From positions 1 to 21,742 of the forward strand of contig CBFHQL010000026.1 of NCBI GenBank assembly GCA_965658025.1: a stretch of DNA of 21,742 nt. Direction: 5' to 3'. Source of the DNA: UBA3537 sp965658025 (GTDB lineage: Bacteria; Bacteroidota; Bacteroidia; Flavobacteriales; Flavobacteriaceae). A program made the translations under genes and the position numbers. This document shows positions 21,650-21,742 of the stretch, piece after piece (positions within the stretch are counted from its first letter, which is position 1; every line of letters begins with the position of its first letter). The notes under the pieces are model-generated. The model searched no databases. It was not told the origin of the DNA and saw nothing but the letters and a program-made list of their open reading frames with translations.

Positions 21650-21742
21650 CACAACAATGGCTATAAGTAATTGCTTGTTCCCCTCGCTGGCCTGCCTGTC
21701 GGCAGACAGGCGCAAGCGTCCACGCTTGTGTCTTATTACCAA
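21650..21742. repeat. attC-like / dispersed flavobacterial repeat, cut by window end
   Basis: Nine bases after the lipoprotein stop comes ACACAACAATGG, then GGCTATAAGTAATTGC, a word I recall recurring downstream of isolated ORFs in marine Flavobacteria. Two hairpins follow: GCCTGTC (21694-21700)/GACAGGC (21705-21711) with GGCA loop, and CAAGCG (21713-21718)/CGCTTG (21723-21728) with TCCA loop. GC content here is well above the surroundings. The placement just after a stop and the ACACAAC word are similar to the inverse core (RYYYAAC) of an integron attC site, with one mismatch. The other half would lie beyond 21742, so the type of repeat is undecided. Confidence 0.5.

Noticed and set aside
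21509..21742. Minus-strand open frame running over the terminal repeat (starting MVIRHKRGRL)
   Set aside because: It is antisense to the lipoprotein gene and its N-terminal part is a translation of the hairpin repeat; such frames recur wherever this repeat occurs and are unlikely to be genes.
1..21742. CRISPR arrays, tRNA/rRNA genes, transposases, toxin-antitoxin or defence genes
   Set aside because: I looked for repeat-spacer periodicity, tRNA-like cloverleaves and typical motifs on both strands and saw none; all sizeable frames are explained by the listed genes or their shadows.

Overview
The window looks like chromosomal DNA from a member of the Bacteroidota, most likely a marine Flavobacteriaceae. 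The evidence is low GC content, several TAnnTTTG-type promoter boxes, little Shine-Dalgarno signal, a large surface protein with a type IX secretion (T9SS) C-terminal tail, an Rpb6/omega-like RNA polymerase subunit next to bamD, and an RprX/RprY-like two-component system. Coding density is very high. Most genes are housekeeping genes in tightly packed, often overlapping operons. There is no rRNA, tRNA, CRISPR array, transposase or prophage gene. Only the last ~0.7 kb looks accessory.

Left block, + strand (1-3947): the 3' end of a DUF1015 gene, the PLP-binding protein YggS, a DnaQ-type exonuclease fused to a GIY-YIG/UvrC-like module, a six-transmembrane voltage-gated K+ channel with a C-terminal zinc ribbon, and the tRNA-modifying enzyme MiaA. 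All are separated by a few bases or overlap. The exonuclease fusion has no ATG, GTG or TTG that would keep its catalytic DIET motif.

Middle block, - strand (3954-8870): a glycosyltransferase-2, a YbbR-like membrane-anchored protein and CoaE form an overlapping operon. A histidine kinase/OmpR-type regulator pair follows. It has its own 77-bp upstream region, which carries five TTAA boxes at 11/11/11/12-bp spacing. The regulator gene converges on miaA with only 6 bases between the stop codons.

Surface protein and fatty-acid block (8969-12634, - strand): an 885-residue secreted protein contains fibronectin-III and CUB-like modules and a type A sorting tail. Two of its CUB-like modules are encoded by 333 bp that are identical base for base. 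Next is FabI. The surface-protein gene and fabI are each followed by a clear hairpin terminator.

Envelope/coenzyme-A/repair operon (12684-17593, - strand): bamD, rpoZ, coaBC, a DUF4835 (PorD-type) gene and recN, with gaps of 5-10 bases or an 8-base overlap. Its CoaBC has Ser and Asp where the E. coli decarboxylase has catalytic Cys and Asn. Upstream of it, DUF6913-dapA form a two-gene unit that diverges from a + strand pair encoding a 5'-nucleotidase in two pieces, with the C-terminal domain gene first and the Tat-exported metallophosphatase gene second.

Right edge (20774-21742): about 300 bp of AT-rich non-coding DNA with weak hairpins, an isolated small lipoprotein gene, and then a repeat-like segment with two GC-rich hairpins that resembles the start of an attC-like or dispersed flavobacterial repeat and is cut by the window end. 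I did not find a multi-gene system that I would call undescribed. The observations most worth checking are the periodic TTAA operator, the ATA/ATT-start nuclease, the CoaBC active-site changes, the homogenised CUB repeat, the split nucleotidase and the terminal repeat.
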